In this document: piece after piece, positions 35,551-45,042 of the stretch
How positions within the stretch are numbered: the first letter of the stretch is position 1
Layout: every line of letters starts with the position of its first letter
Source: Allobosea sp. UNC402CLCol
GTDB lineage: Bacteria; Pseudomonadota; Alphaproteobacteria; Rhizobiales; Beijerinckiaceae
Assembly: GCF_000745475.1 (NCBI RefSeq)
Contig: NZ_JQJJ01000004.1
Location: 1-58,846 of the forward strand
DNA length: 58,846 nt
Direction: 5' to 3'
Notes under the pieces: generated by a model
Told to the model about the DNA's origin: nothing
What the model saw: the letters and a program-made list of their open reading frames with translations, nothing else
Databases searched by the model: none
Program-made: the position numbers and the translations under genes

Positions 35551-36818
35551 GCCGCTTCTCCCAATCCCGCCACGGCGCGGGCGAAATCGCGCGCCGAAAA
35601 CGGCTCCAGATCCTCGACGCCTTCGCCGACGCCGATGAAATGCACCGGCAGGCCGAACTGCGCCGCCAACGCCACCAGGATGCCGCCGCGCGCCGTACCG
35701 TCGAGCTTGGTCATGACGAGGCCGGTCACGCCGGCCGTCTCGCGGAAAGCTTCCACCTGCGAAATCGCGTTCTGGCCAACCGTGGCGTCGAGCACGAGCA
35801 GTGCCGCATGCGGCGCGTTCGCATCCTGCTTGCGAATGACGCGCACGACCTTGGCGAGCTCGTCCATCAGCCCCTGCTTGTTCTGCAATCGCCCGGCGGT
35901 GTCGACGAGGAGCACATCGGTGCCGTTGGCTTTCGCCTTCTGCAGCGCCTCGAAGGCGAGGCCCGACGCATCCGCCCCCTGCTGGCCGAACACGACCTCG
36001 GCCCCGGTGCGTTCACCCCAGACGCGCAATTGCTCGATCGCGGCCGCGCGGAAGGTATCTCCGGCCGCCAGCATCACGGATTTGCCCTCCGTGCGGAATT
36101 TCGCCGCGAGCTTGCCGATCGTGGTGGTCTTGCCCGAGCCATTCACGCCGACCATCAGGATCACGAACGGCTTTTTCGTGGCGTCGACCGCCAGCGGATG
36201 GGCGACCGGCATCAGGATCGCCTCGACCTCGCGCGCCAGGATCGCCTTCACCTCGGCCGGATCGATCTGCTTGTCGTAGCGGCCTTCGCCGACGGCTTTC
36301 GCGATCCGCCCGGAGGTGGCGAGGCCGAGATCGGCCTGGATCAGGATGTCCTCGAGATCCTCGAGCGTGCCGGCATCGAGCTTACGCTTGGTGAAGAGGT
36401 CGGTGATCCCCGTCGTCAGTGCCGAGGAGGTGCGCGACAGCCCCTCCGTCAGCCGCCGCCACCAGCTCCGCTTCGGTGGCTGCACCGGGATGGGAGCAGG
36501 TTCGGGAGCGGCAACGGGCTCGGACGGCGGAACAACGATAGCGACGGGTTCCGGCTCCGGCTCGACAGGCGTAACCTCCTCAACCGGACCAGGCGGTGCG
36601 ACAGGCTCAGGGGCCGGCGCATCGGCGACAAGCGCTTCCGCCTCGACAGCCGTCGTGGGAGCAACCTCTTCGACGTCCGGCTTCGATTCCTCGATCGGCT
36701 CAACAATCCGCTCGATCACCGGCTCGGAGGTCGGTCCCGGGGCGGCCTGCTCTTCCTCGCGTCCGAACAGCCTCGAAAAGAAGCCGCGTTTCTTGGGCTC
36801 AGTCTCGCTCATCGCCAT
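35547..36818 (-). CDS. ftsY: signal recognition particle receptor FtsY
   Basis: A 423-residue SRP receptor GTPase. The acidic N-terminal A domain (about 20-115) is rich in Pro, Val and Glu. The NG domain follows, with G1 GVNGSGKTT (224-232), G3 VDTAGR and the TKLDGTARGG motif. It targets ribosomes making membrane proteins to the Sec machinery. The ATG at 36818 is used, and a second ATG two codons later is possible. yciB overlaps the end. It is divergent from the pseudouridine synthase gene, 64 bases apart. Confidence 0.97.
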   Translation of the reverse strand: MAMSETEPKKRGFFSRLFGREEEQAAPGPTSEPVIERIVEPIEESKPDVEEVAPTTAVEAEALVADAPAPEPVAPPGPVEEVTPVEPEPEPVAIVVPPSEPVAAPEPAPIPVQPPKRSWWRRLTEGLSRTSSALTTGITDLFTKRKLDAGTLEDLEDILIQADLGLATSGRIAKAVGEGRYDKQIDPAEVKAILAREVEAILMPVAHPLAVDATKKPFVILMVGVNGSGKTTTIGKLAAKFRTEGKSVMLAAGDTFRAAAIEQLRVWGERTGAEVVFGQQGADASGLAFEALQKAKANGTDVLLVDTAGRLQNKQGLMDELAKVVRVIRKQDANAPHAALLVLDATVGQNAISQVEAFRETAGVTGLVMTKLDGTARGGILVALAAQFGLPVHFIGVGEGVEDLEPFSARDFARAVAGLGEAA

Positions 36819-36882
36819 CCTGTCTACGGTTCGGCGGGCATCTTCAGTTGCGCCGCCGGGCCGGCTTCGCTAGCGCAATGCC

Positions 36883-37629
36883 ATGGCGCAGCCGCTTCAA
36901 CCAGAAAATTCGCAAGCCTCGGGGCAGGACGCCGCCGCGCTACCGGTGCCGCTGCTCTATCGCGACGCCATGATGCTCGTCATCGACAAGCCTGCCGGGC
37001 TGCCTTCGCATCGCGGCCCGCAAGCGAAGCGCCGCATCATACCCGTGCTGACCGATTATCTCGACCAGCTCCGCTTCGGTCTGCCGCGCAAACCGGAAGC
37101 GGCGCATCGGCTCGACAAGGACACCTCCGGTTGCCTCGTCCTCGGCCGCCATCCCCGCGCCATGGCCGAGCTCAACCAGATGTTTCGCGACGGCCGGATC
37201 GACAAGACCTATTGGGCGATCGTGCAGGGCGAGCCGAAGGCTGACGAAGGGCTGATCGATTTGCCGCTGGCCCGTCGCTCGCCCGAGCGTGGCTGGTGGA
37301 TGAAGGTCGATCCCGCCGGCCTGCCCTCGCAGACGCGCTATCGCGTGCTCGGGCGTGGGCAAGGCGAAGGCGGTCCGCTGGCCTGGCTCGCCATGGAGCC
37401 GCTGACCGGACGCACCCATCAGCTGCGCGTCCACTGCCAGGCTTCCGGCTGGCCGATGCTCGGCGATGAAATCTACGGCAGCGCGCCGCGCGAGGGCGGG
37501 CCCGGCCTTCAGCTCCACGCCCGCGCGATCACCGTGCCGCTCTACCGCAAGCGCGAGCCCATCCATGTCGAGGCGCCGCCACCGCCGCATATGCTGGCGG
37601 CGCTGAAGGCTTGCGGTTGGAGTGGCTGA
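36883..37629 (+). CDS. RluA family pseudouridine synthase
   Basis: A 248-residue pseudouridine synthase without an S4 domain. The catalytic motif HRLDKDTSG carries Asp78. The closing block TGRTHQLRVH and the LGDEIYG motif are typical. Whether its target is rRNA or tRNA cannot be told. It is convergent with phhB, 6 bases from its stop. Confidence 0.93.
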   Translation: MAQPLQPENSQASGQDAAALPVPLLYRDAMMLVIDKPAGLPSHRGPQAKRRIIPVLTDYLDQLRFGLPRKPEAAHRLDKDTSGCLVLGRHPRAMAELNQMFRDGRIDKTYWAIVQGEPKADEGLIDLPLARRSPERGWWMKVDPAGLPSQTRYRVLGRGQGEGGPLAWLAMEPLTGRTHQLRVHCQASGWPMLGDEIYGSAPREGGPGLQLHARAITVPLYRKREPIHVEAPPPPHMLAALKACGWSG

Positions 37630-37635
37630 GCCCGC

Positions 37636-37932
37636 TCAATTCCCCAGCGCGTCGATGGCCCGCGCCAGCTTGACGTCGAGCTCGGTCAGGCCGCCGGCAT
37701 CATGCGTCGCGAGCGTCACGTCCACCGTCCGGTAGACATTCGACCATTCGGGATGGTGATTCGCCGCCTCGGCCAGCAGCGCGACCCGCGTCATCCAGCC
37801 GAAGGCCTCGCTGAAATCGCGAAAGACGAAGCGCTTGCTGATCGCCTCGCGTCCCTGCGCCAGCTTCCAGCCGGTCAGGGTCGCCAGCGCCTCCGCCTGA
37901 GCCTCGGGACTCAGTCGTTTCGGTCTCGTCAT
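37636..37932 (-). CDS. phhB: pterin-4-alpha-carbinolamine dehydratase
   Basis: A 98-residue protein that recycles the pterin cofactor of aromatic hydroxylases. The active-site motif NHHPEW (His59, His60, Pro61) and the later His77 in THDAG are present. The start overlaps the stop of thpR by 4 bases. No phenylalanine hydroxylase gene is in the window. Confidence 0.94.
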   Translation of the reverse strand: MTRPKRLSPEAQAEALATLTGWKLAQGREAISKRFVFRDFSEAFGWMTRVALLAEAANHHPEWSNVYRTVDVTLATHDAGGLTELDVKLARAIDALGN

Positions 37933-38504
37933 CGCCGCTGGACCTCCCTCGGCAGGCGATTGGGATAGGACGGGCCGAGCGGATAGGCGGCCTCCAGCAC
38001 ATAGGGCCCGCCACCGGTCGAATCGCGCGAGGACATCAGCGCGACGCGGCGCGCCGTAAAGCTGATCGGCCTGATGATCGGATGCAGGCTGAGATAATGC
38101 GCAAGTTCGACCGGTGATGTATCGCGCAGCCGCGCCAGCGTGACATGCGGCACGAATTTGCGCCCCTCGGCGGGCATGCCGAGCCGGCGCATCTGCCGCT
38201 CGACATCGCCCTGGAGCTCGGTCAACGCCTTGGTCGGCACCACCCGGGCGAAGACCGCCCGCGGCTTGTCGCCGCCGAAAGAGCCGAGCGCATCGAGCGT
38301 CACCTCGAAGGGATAGGCGCCGAGATCGGGCAGCATATGGTCGACATCATTCGCCATGCGCCGGTCGACATCGCCGAGGAAACGCAGCGTGACATGGTAG
38401 TCGGGCGGCTCGATCCAGCGCGCGCCCGACAGGCCGCCGCGATGCAGCGTCAGCTCGGATGCGACATCGGCGGGGATTTCCAGAGCGATGAACAGCCTCG
38501 GCAT
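37929..38504 (-). CDS. thpR: RNA 2',3'-cyclic phosphodiesterase (2H family)
   Basis: A 191-residue 2H phosphoesterase with the two HxTx motifs: His37-Val-Thr39 in [10 protein letters not shown], and His120-Val-Thr122 in VPHVTLAR. Formerly called 2'-5' RNA ligase. It lies upstream of phhB with a 4-base overlap. The gap to the next gene (38505-38725) contains only the family A repeat. Confidence 0.93.
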   Translation of the reverse strand: MPRLFIALEIPADVASELTLHRGGLSGARWIEPPDYHVTLRFLGDVDRRMANDVDHMLPDLGAYPFEVTLDALGSFGGDKPRAVFARVVPTKALTELQGDVERQMRRLGMPAEGRKFVPHVTLARLRDTSPVELAHYLSLHPIIRPISFTARRVALMSSRDSTGGGPYVLEAAYPLGPSYPNRLPREVQRR

Positions 38505-38608
38505 GAGTCGATTCCTGCCAAGCGATTGTGACTCTGGCGAGACGGTAGGCGGGAAGCCGGCTCAAGGGAACCGCTTTTCACCTGCATCGCGCAAGCCGTT
38601 CCCGCGCA

Positions 38609-38711
38609 CCGTCATTCCGGACAAGCCGCGTCAGCGGCGCCCATCCGGAATCCATCGGAGGGTGTCACGCCCTACGATGGATTCCGGGTCTACGCTTCGC
38701 CCGGAATGACG
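38609..38711. repeat. Compound palindromic element, dispersed repeat family A
   Basis: Begins CCGTCATTCCGG and ends CCGGAATGAC. An inner stem pairs GGAATCCATCG with CGATGGATTCC. It lies between thpR (divergent) and the 3' end of the aldo/keto reductase gene, and shares end sequences and the GGGTCTACGCTTCGC-type wording with the other copies. Confidence 0.75.
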
Positions 38712-38725
38712 CGATATTTTGAAAA

Positions 38726-39781
38726 TCAGGGGCAGGGATTGCCGACGAGCTGGTGGATCGCGTCGATCTTCGCTTCGATCTCGGGCGTCAGCTTGACGTC
38801 GATCGAGGCGATGTCGGTCCTGAGCTGCTCCATCGAGGTCGCGCCGATAATGTTCGCCGTCACGAAATCGCGCGAATTGACGAAGGCGAGCGCCATCTGC
38901 GCCGGATCGAGTCCGGCTTCGCGCGCCAGCGCGATGTAGCGCTTGATCGCATCCTCGGCGCCGGCCCCCTCATAGCGCTGGCCACGGTTGAACAGCGTCG
39001 TGCGCGCCCCGGCCGGGCGGGCGCCGTCGAGATATTTGCCGGTGAGGTAGCCCTGCGCCAGCGGCGAATAGGCGAGCAGCCCGACATCCTCGCGGATCGC
39101 GACCTCGGCCAGCGCCGTCTCGAAGGTGCGGTTGAGCAGGTTGTAGGCGTTCTGGATCGAATGGACGCGCGGCGTGCCGCGAACCTCCGAATCGGCGACG
39201 AAGCGCATGGTGCCCCAGGCGCTCTCGTTGGAGAGGCCGAGATGGCGGATCTTGCCGGCCTTCACCACCTCGGCGAAGGCGTCGAGCTGCTCGGGAATCG
39301 AGGTCTCGTCGGCCGGCTTCTCATAGGCCGCATGCGAGAAGCGCGTCGGGTTCGAGCCCCAGGGCATCGGCCGCTCGGGAAAATGGATCTGGTAGAGGTC
39401 GATATAATCGGTCTGCAGCCGCGCGAGGCTCTTGTCGACCGCCTCCATGATCTGCTTGCGGGTGACGCGTGTCGGGCTCTGGTCGTCGCGGAACCAGCTA
39501 TTGCCGCCGCGCCCGCAGATCTTCGAGGCCAGGATGATCTTGTCGCGGTTCCCGCGCGCCTTGAACCAGCTGCCGATGATCCGCTCGGTCGAGCCCTGCG
39601 TTTCCGGTTTCGGCGGTATCGAATAGAGCTCGGCGGTATCGAAGAAATTGACGCCCTGCTCGACAGCGTAGTCCATCTGGGCGTGGCCTTCGGCCTCCGT
39701 ATTCTGCTCCCCCCAGGTCATGGTTCCCAGGCAGATCACCGAGACCTTGAGATCGGTGCGTCCGAGGCGGCGGTAGTCCAT
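38726..39781 (-). CDS. aldo/keto reductase (Tas-like)
   Basis: A 351-residue NAD(P)H-dependent aldo/keto reductase. Beta-barrel landmarks are FFDTAELYS with the catalytic Asp-Tyr pair, LQTDYIDLYQIHFPER, and RHLGLSNESAWG. The loop IHFPERPMPWGS is close to E. coli Tas, which matches the length. The natural substrate is unknown. It is followed downstream by the family A repeat. Confidence 0.92.
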   Translation of the reverse strand: MDYRRLGRTDLKVSVICLGTMTWGEQNTEAEGHAQMDYAVEQGVNFFDTAELYSIPPKPETQGSTERIIGSWFKARGNRDKIILASKICGRGGNSWFRDDQSPTRVTRKQIMEAVDKSLARLQTDYIDLYQIHFPERPMPWGSNPTRFSHAAYEKPADETSIPEQLDAFAEVVKAGKIRHLGLSNESAWGTMRFVADSEVRGTPRVHSIQNAYNLLNRTFETALAEVAIREDVGLLAYSPLAQGYLTGKYLDGARPAGARTTLFNRGQRYEGAGAEDAIKRYIALAREAGLDPAQMALAFVNSRDFVTANIIGATSMEQLRTDIASIDVKLTPEIEAKIDAIHQLVGNPCP

Positions 39782-39862
39782 GGCAAAGCAACTCCGGAAA
39801 CGGTGCCGGCGGGCGGCGTGGAAAAAGGCTTGGGGATTCGTCCCGCTGGAACCGGGAACGGA

Positions 39863-40645
39863 TCAGGATCTGGCCGGCAGCGTCGCGATGAAGCGCTCGA
39901 CCGTCGGCAGGATGTTGCGGACGATGACCTTGACGCCTTCGACCGTGGGATGGAGCCCGTCCGCCTGGTTCAGCGCGCGGTCGCCCGCGATGCCCTCCAG
40001 GAAGAAGGGGTAAAGCACCAGAGCGTGCTTTTCCGCAAGCTCCGGATAGATCGCATCGAAGCGCTTGGCATAATCCGTGCCGAGATTGCGCGGCGCATAC
40101 ATGCCAGCGAGCATCACGGGGATGCCACGCTCCTTCAAGCGCGCGATCATCGCCTCCAGCGCTTGCCGCGTCTGGGCCGGATCGACACCGCGCAGGGCAT
40201 CGTTGGCGCCCAGTTCGAGGATGACGCCATCGGTCCCATCGGGCACCGACCAGTCGAGCCGCTCCAACCCGCCCTGCGTCGTGTCGCCGGAAACGCCGGC
40301 ATTCACGATTTCGACAGCGATGCCCTTCTGGCGCAGCGCTTGCTCCAGAACGGCAGGGAAGGCGGCGCTGCCCGGCAGGTTGTAGCCGGCCGAGAGCGAA
40401 TCGCCGAACGCAACGAGCTTGAGCGTCTTTCCGGCCGGAGGAACCGGGGTCGCGGTCTGGGCGAAGGCCATCGGAGCAGCCACCATCAAGGTGAGGGCGA
40501 TCAGCGTGAAAATCGCCGCAAGCGATTGGACAACTGCGAAACCGCGCCCATATCGGCGCAAGCCCCGCCTCGGCACCTCACGGCTCCGCAGGGGCCGCGA
40601 CGAGGTCCCGGCCGGGACGGCGATGGAAGCGTAAGTCAGGATCAT
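39863..40645 (-). CDS. tesA: GDSL/SGNH arylesterase (TesA-like)
   Basis: A 260-residue esterase/thioesterase with the block I nucleophile in FGDSLSAG (Ser83), block III GANDALRG and the catalytic Asp-His in DGLHPTVEG. A hydrophobic signal near residues 38-63 ends at FAQTATP. The start is uncertain: this ATG lies 6 bases from the divergent ABC ATPase start, and there is no good alternative except within the signal. The tesA/ybbA/ybbP arrangement is the same as in E. coli, which supports the call. Confidence 0.88.
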   Translation of the reverse strand: MILTYASIAVPAGTSSRPLRSREVPRRGLRRYGRGFAVVQSLAAIFTLIALTLMVAAPMAFAQTATPVPPAGKTLKLVAFGDSLSAGYNLPGSAAFPAVLEQALRQKGIAVEIVNAGVSGDTTQGGLERLDWSVPDGTDGVILELGANDALRGVDPAQTRQALEAMIARLKERGIPVMLAGMYAPRNLGTDYAKRFDAIYPELAEKHALVLYPFFLEGIAGDRALNQADGLHPTVEGVKVIVRNILPTVERFIATLPARS

Positions 40646-40651
40646 GGCGTG

Positions 40652-41353
40652 ATGAGCGAAAAGGCCGCCCCGGCGATCGAGTTGCAGGATGTGCATTTAA
40701 GTTTGGGGCGCGGAGCCGCTCGCGTCCATATCCTGAAAGGCGTCTCGGTGTCGCTGCCCGATGGCGAGGCGTCCGGCCTCGTCGGCCCTTCCGGCTCCGG
40801 CAAGTCGACCCTGCTGATGACCATGGCCGGGCTGGAGCGCCCCGATTCCGGCATCGTCAAGGTCGCCGGGCAGGATCTCGGCCAGCTCGACGAGGACGGG
40901 CTCGCGGTCTTCCGCGGCCGGCGCATCGGCATCGTCTTCCAGTCCTTCCATCTCGTCCCGACCATGACGGCGCGTGAGAACGTGGCGCTGCCGCTCGAGC
41001 TTGCCGGCACCCCCGACGCCTTCGCCCGCGCCGAGGCCGAACTCCGCAATGTCGGCCTCGGCCACCGCATGGACCATTATCCGGCGCAGCTTTCCGGTGG
41101 CGAGCAGCAGCGCGTCGCCATCGCGCGGGCCGTCGCGCCCGATCCGGCGATCCTCGTCGCCGACGAACCGACCGGCAATCTGGACGAGGCGACCGGCCGC
41201 TCCATCGTCGACCTGATCTTCGCCCTGAAGCGCGAGCGCGGCGCCACCCTCGTGCTCGTCACCCATGACCTCTCGCTCGCGGCGCTTTGCGACCACACCG
41301 TCCGCCTGCGCTCCGGCGTGATCGAGCAAGAAGACGCGATGGCGGACATCTGA
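40652..41353 (+). CDS. ABC transporter ATP-binding protein (YbbA/LolD-like)
   Basis: A 233-residue ATPase. Walker A GPSGSGKST, signature LSGGEQQR, Walker B ILVADEPTG and the switch THD are complete. It pairs with the permease that starts 2 bases after its stop. The class exports or extracts envelope molecules (MacB/LolD type). Its neighbour on the other strand is the esterase TesA, as in E. coli, but the substrate is not known. Confidence 0.94.
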   Translation: MSEKAAPAIELQDVHLSLGRGAARVHILKGVSVSLPDGEASGLVGPSGSGKSTLLMTMAGLERPDSGIVKVAGQDLGQLDEDGLAVFRGRRIGIVFQSFHLVPTMTARENVALPLELAGTPDAFARAEAELRNVGLGHRMDHYPAQLSGGEQQRVAIARAVAPDPAILVADEPTGNLDEATGRSIVDLIFALKRERGATLVLVTHDLSLAALCDHTVRLRSGVIEQEDAMADI

Positions 41354-41355
41354 CG

Positions 41356-43944
41356 ATGCACGCGCCCGTCAAGCCGCTCGGCGGCCCGCCCGCCCGCTCC
41401 TCCCTCGGCTTCGGCCTGTCGCTGCGCCTGGCCCTGCGCGATCTGCGCGCCGGCCTGCGCGGCTTCGGCGTCTTCATCGCCTGCCTGGCGCTGGGCGTCA
41501 TGACCATCGCCGCCGTCGCCTCCGCCTCGCGCGGCCTCACCGAGGGGCTGGCGCGCGAGGGAAGGCGCATCCTCGGCGGCGACGCCTCCTTCAGCCTGAT
41601 CCAGCGCGAGGCGACACCGCAGGAGCTCGCCTTCCTGACGGCGCGCGGCACGGTCTCGACCATCGCCACCATGCGCGCCATGGCCAATGCCGGCGAGAAG
41701 GGCGCGGCCCTTGTCGAGATCAAGGCCGTCGATGCCGGTTATCCCAGCATCGGCACGGTCGAGACCGACCCTCGGCAGCCGATCGCCGGCCTGCTCGGCG
41801 AGCGCGACGGCACCTATGGCGCAGTCGCCGACCCCATCCTGTTCGGCCGGCTCGACCTCAAGCCCGGCGACACCGTCACGGTCGGCGGCGCGAAGATCCA
41901 GCTCCGCGCCAATCTCGTCTCCGAACCCGACAAGATCGCCGCTGGCGTCGGTTTCGGCCCGCGCCTCCTCATCTCGCAGGACGCGCTGCGCGCCACCGGC
42001 CTGATCCAGCCCGGCAGCCTGATCCGCTGGACCTACCGCCTCCAGTTGCCCGAAGCGGCATCGGGCGACGCCGATCTCGACAGGCTGATCGCGGATGCCG
42101 GCACGCAGCAGCGCGACGCCGGCTGGGAGATCCGTTCCCGCGCCAATGCCGCGCCGAGCTTCCAGCGCAACCTCGAACGCTTCACCCAGTTTCTGACGCT
42201 GGTCGGCCTCACCGCCCTCTTGGTCGGCGGCGTCGGCGTCGCCAATGCGGTGCGCCGCTTCGTCGAGGCCAAGAAGCTCGACTTCGCCACCATGAAAGCC
42301 GTCGGCGCCACCGGCGGACGCGTCGTCGCGATCCATCTGACCGAGGTGATGCTCGTCGCGGCCATCGGCACGGCGATCGGCCTCGTGCTCGGCGCTGCCG
42401 CCCCCTTCGCGCTCGGCGCCCTGCTGCAAAGCATCCTGCCCGTGCCCTTCGAGCCGACGCTGGCGCCTGGAGAGCTCGCCATCGCCGCGCTTTACGGCCT
42501 GCTGACGGCCCTGGTCTTCGCCATCATCCCGCTCGGCCGCGCCCATGACGTGCCGGTCTCGGCCCTGTTCCGCGACCAGGTCGAGCCCGATCCGCGTCGT
42601 CCGCGCGCGATCTACCTTGTTCTCTGCCTGCTGGCGCTGGCCGGATTGGTCGGCGTCGCGCTCGGCTTTGCCTATGACCGGCGCATCGCGCTGATCTATA
42701 TCGGCGTCATGTTCGGCGTCTTCGTGCTCTTGCGCGGAGTCTCGGTCGGACTGATGGCGCTCGCCCGCCGCCTGCCCCGTCCGCGCAGCCCGTCGCTCCG
42801 GATGGCGCTCGCCAACAGCCATCGCCCGGGCGCCCTGACCCCGTCGCTGGTGCTTTCGCTCGGCCTCGGCGTCGCCCTGCTCTCGGCCCTCGCCTTCATC
42901 GATGTCAGCCTGACGCGCCAGCTCACCGGCGCGCTGCCGGCCAAGGCGCCGAGCTTCTTCTTCCTCGACATCCCCAGCCGCGATTCCACCCGCTTCGACG
43001 CCTTCCTCGCACAGGAAAGACCCGGCGCCACCGTCGAGCGCGTGCCGATGATGCGCGGGCGCATCCTGGCGGTGAACGACACCCGCGCCGAGGACGTCAA
43101 GGCGAGCGAGCAATCCGCCTGGGTGCTCGATGGCGACCGCGGCATTACCTATGCGGCGGGCCTTCCCGAGGGCTCGAAGATCGCAGCGGGAGAATGGTGG
43201 CCGGCCGACTACAAGGGCGAGCCGCTGGTGTCCTTCGACGCGCAGAACGCCGCCGGCATCGGCCTCAAGATCGGTGACCGGCTCACCGTCAACGTGCTCG
43301 GGCGCAGCATCACCGCCCGCGTCGCCAACTTCCGCAGCATCGACTGGCGTTCCTTCGGCATCAATTTCGTCATGGTGTTCTCGCCCAACACCTTCGCGGG
43401 CGCTCCGCATACCGATCTCGCCACCATCACCGCGGCCCCGAATGGCAACGGCTCCGGCGACCCCGCTCTGATGCGCCGGCTCGCAACCGAGTTCCCGGCC
43501 GTCACCGCCGTCCGGGTCAAGGATGCGCTGGAGGCGGTCAACACCATCGTCGAACAGCTCGCCACCGCGATCCGCGGCGCCTCGGGCCTCGCCATCGCCG
43601 CCAGCCTGCTGGTTCTGGGTGGCGCGCTGGCGGCCGGACAGAGGGCGCGGCTCTATGACGCGATGATCCTGAAGACCCTCGGCGCGACCCGTCGCTTTAT
43701 ACTTTCGTCGTACGCCCTTGAATACGCCGCCATCGGACTGGTCGCGGCGCTGTTCGGCGTTGTCGCGGGTACTGCGGCCGGCTGGGGTGTCGTCACGCAA
43801 GTGATGCGCATCGAATTCGTCAGTGATCCGACCGGTGCTTTACTGGCTGCGACTGCCGCCATCGTGGTTACCGTCCTGTTCGGGCTCGTCGGTACGATAA
43901 AAATACTGTCGAAAGCGCCGGCTTCTCATCTCAGGAATTTATGA
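41356..43944 (+). CDS. FtsX-family ABC permease (YbbP-like)
   Basis: An 862-residue membrane protein with two FtsX/MacB-type repeats, an N-terminal helix followed by a periplasmic domain (about 60-260), three or four helices (about 280-400), a linking hydrophobic pair near residue 420-475, a second periplasmic domain (about 520-720) and a last helix set. This layout (ten helices, duplicated FtsX) fits YbbP. The ATG at 41356 is 2 bases after the ATPase stop. Confidence 0.93.
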   Translation: MHAPVKPLGGPPARSSLGFGLSLRLALRDLRAGLRGFGVFIACLALGVMTIAAVASASRGLTEGLAREGRRILGGDASFSLIQREATPQELAFLTARGTVSTIATMRAMANAGEKGAALVEIKAVDAGYPSIGTVETDPRQPIAGLLGERDGTYGAVADPILFGRLDLKPGDTVTVGGAKIQLRANLVSEPDKIAAGVGFGPRLLISQDALRATGLIQPGSLIRWTYRLQLPEAASGDADLDRLIADAGTQQRDAGWEIRSRANAAPSFQRNLERFTQFLTLVGLTALLVGGVGVANAVRRFVEAKKLDFATMKAVGATGGRVVAIHLTEVMLVAAIGTAIGLVLGAAAPFALGALLQSILPVPFEPTLAPGELAIAALYGLLTALVFAIIPLGRAHDVPVSALFRDQVEPDPRRPRAIYLVLCLLALAGLVGVALGFAYDRRIALIYIGVMFGVFVLLRGVSVGLMALARRLPRPRSPSLRMALANSHRPGALTPSLVLSLGLGVALLSALAFIDVSLTRQLTGALPAKAPSFFFLDIPSRDSTRFDAFLAQERPGATVERVPMMRGRILAVNDTRAEDVKASEQSAWVLDGDRGITYAAGLPEGSKIAAGEWWPADYKGEPLVSFDAQNAAGIGLKIGDRLTVNVLGRSITARVANFRSIDWRSFGINFVMVFSPNTFAGAPHTDLATITAAPNGNGSGDPALMRRLATEFPAVTAVRVKDALEAVNTIVEQLATAIRGASGLAIAASLLVLGGALAAGQRARLYDAMILKTLGATRRFILSSYALEYAAIGLVAALFGVVAGTAAGWGVVTQVMRIEFVSDPTGALLAATAAIVVTVLFGLVGTIKILSKAPASHLRNL

Positions 43945-44162
43945 TGACTGACCGAACCATCACCGGGATAGACATTAAAATCCTGTAATTCTGCATGCGG
44001 CGCCGGCCGAACTTCTATGCTCGAACCGGCCTTAACCATGGCCGGCTCTTGTAAGGAAGGCGAAACCCCCTCATATTCCCTCCATCGCGATGATTGTGCG
44101 CGAGGACGGGTGGCATTGCGTGCCTTCCGTCGTCCGAAACTACGTCAGGGGAAACTCGCTCG

Positions 44163-44945
44163 ATGAGCAACTTCGACCGCAATGCTCCAGTCTGGGGTGC
44201 CGGCCGCGCACAGCAGACCAGCGCCGTCGAGATGGATCAGGGCCTGCGCTCGTTCATGCTCGGCGTCTACAACAACATGGTGATCGGTCTGGCGATCTCG
44301 GCGCTGTTCGCGCTGGGCGTCAACAAGATGGCCGTCACCGACCAGGCCAACGCCGTCGCGCGTATCGGCAACACCTATCTCACCTCCTTCGGCCAGCTGA
44401 TGTACGGCACGCCGCTGATGTGGGTGTTCGCGCTCGCGCCGCTGGCCTTCATCTTCTTCTTCTCGTTCCGGATCGACCGGATGTCGGCCTCCTCGGCCCG
44501 TTCCATGTTCTTCGCCTTCGCGGCGGTCATGGGCATCTCGATGTCGACGCTGCTGATCCGCTACACAGGCGCCTCGGTGGTGCAGGTGTTCTTCATCACG
44601 GCGGCGGCCTTCGGCGGCCTCAGCCTCTACGGCTACACCACCAGCAAGTCGCTGTCGGGCATGGGCTCGTTCCTGGTCATGGGCCTGATTGGCCTGATCC
44701 TGGCCTCGCTCGTGAACATCTTCCTCGCCTCGAGCGGGCTCGGCTTCGTGATCTCGCTGGTCGGCGTCGGCATCTTCGCCGGCCTCACCGCCTGGGACAC
44801 CCAGCGTCTGAAGGAGATGTACCTCTCCTCGGACATGAACCCCGAGGAAGCCGCGAAGCTTTCGGTCAACGGCGCGCTGTCGCTGTACCTGAACTTCGTC
44901 AACATGTTCCAGTTCCTGCTCTCGCTGCTCGGCAACCGCGAGTAA
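44163..44945 (+). CDS. Bax inhibitor-1 family membrane protein
   Basis: A 260-residue protein with a short soluble N-terminus and seven membrane segments. The family block GLTAWDTQRLKEMY comes near the end, with a conserved aspartate in its helix. BI-1 proteins are pH-sensitive calcium-leak channels, and bacterial roles are unclear. The 218 bases before it contain a CCGGCC/GGCCGG hairpin at 44026-44045 but no gene. A strong terminator follows. Confidence 0.92.
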   Translation: MSNFDRNAPVWGAGRAQQTSAVEMDQGLRSFMLGVYNNMVIGLAISALFALGVNKMAVTDQANAVARIGNTYLTSFGQLMYGTPLMWVFALAPLAFIFFFSFRIDRMSASSARSMFFAFAAVMGISMSTLLIRYTGASVVQVFFITAAAFGGLSLYGYTTSKSLSGMGSFLVMGLIGLILASLVNIFLASSGLGFVISLVGVGIFAGLTAWDTQRLKEMYLSSDMNPEEAAKLSVNGALSLYLNFVNMFQFLLSLLGNRE

Positions 44946-44982
44946 GCGAGCGAGACGGACCTGCTCCTTCCACGGAGCCGAC

Positions 44983-45015
44983 ATGCCCCGGCCGCAAGGC
45001 CGGGGCATTTGTTTT
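44983..45015 (+). terminator. Rho-independent terminator after the Bax-inhibitor gene
   Basis: An 11-base perfect stem ATGCCCCGGCC/GGCCGGGGCAT with GCAA loop, followed by TTGTTTT. It lies 37 bases after the stop codon. Confidence 0.92.
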
Positions 45016-45042
45016 GGCACGGCCGTTGCTCAATCTGCAGGC

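Noticed and set aside
40566..40645. Promoter region between tesA and the ABC ATPase
   Set aside because: I looked for -10/-35 pairs but found none worth reporting. The two start codons are 6 bases apart, so any promoter must lie inside coding sequence.
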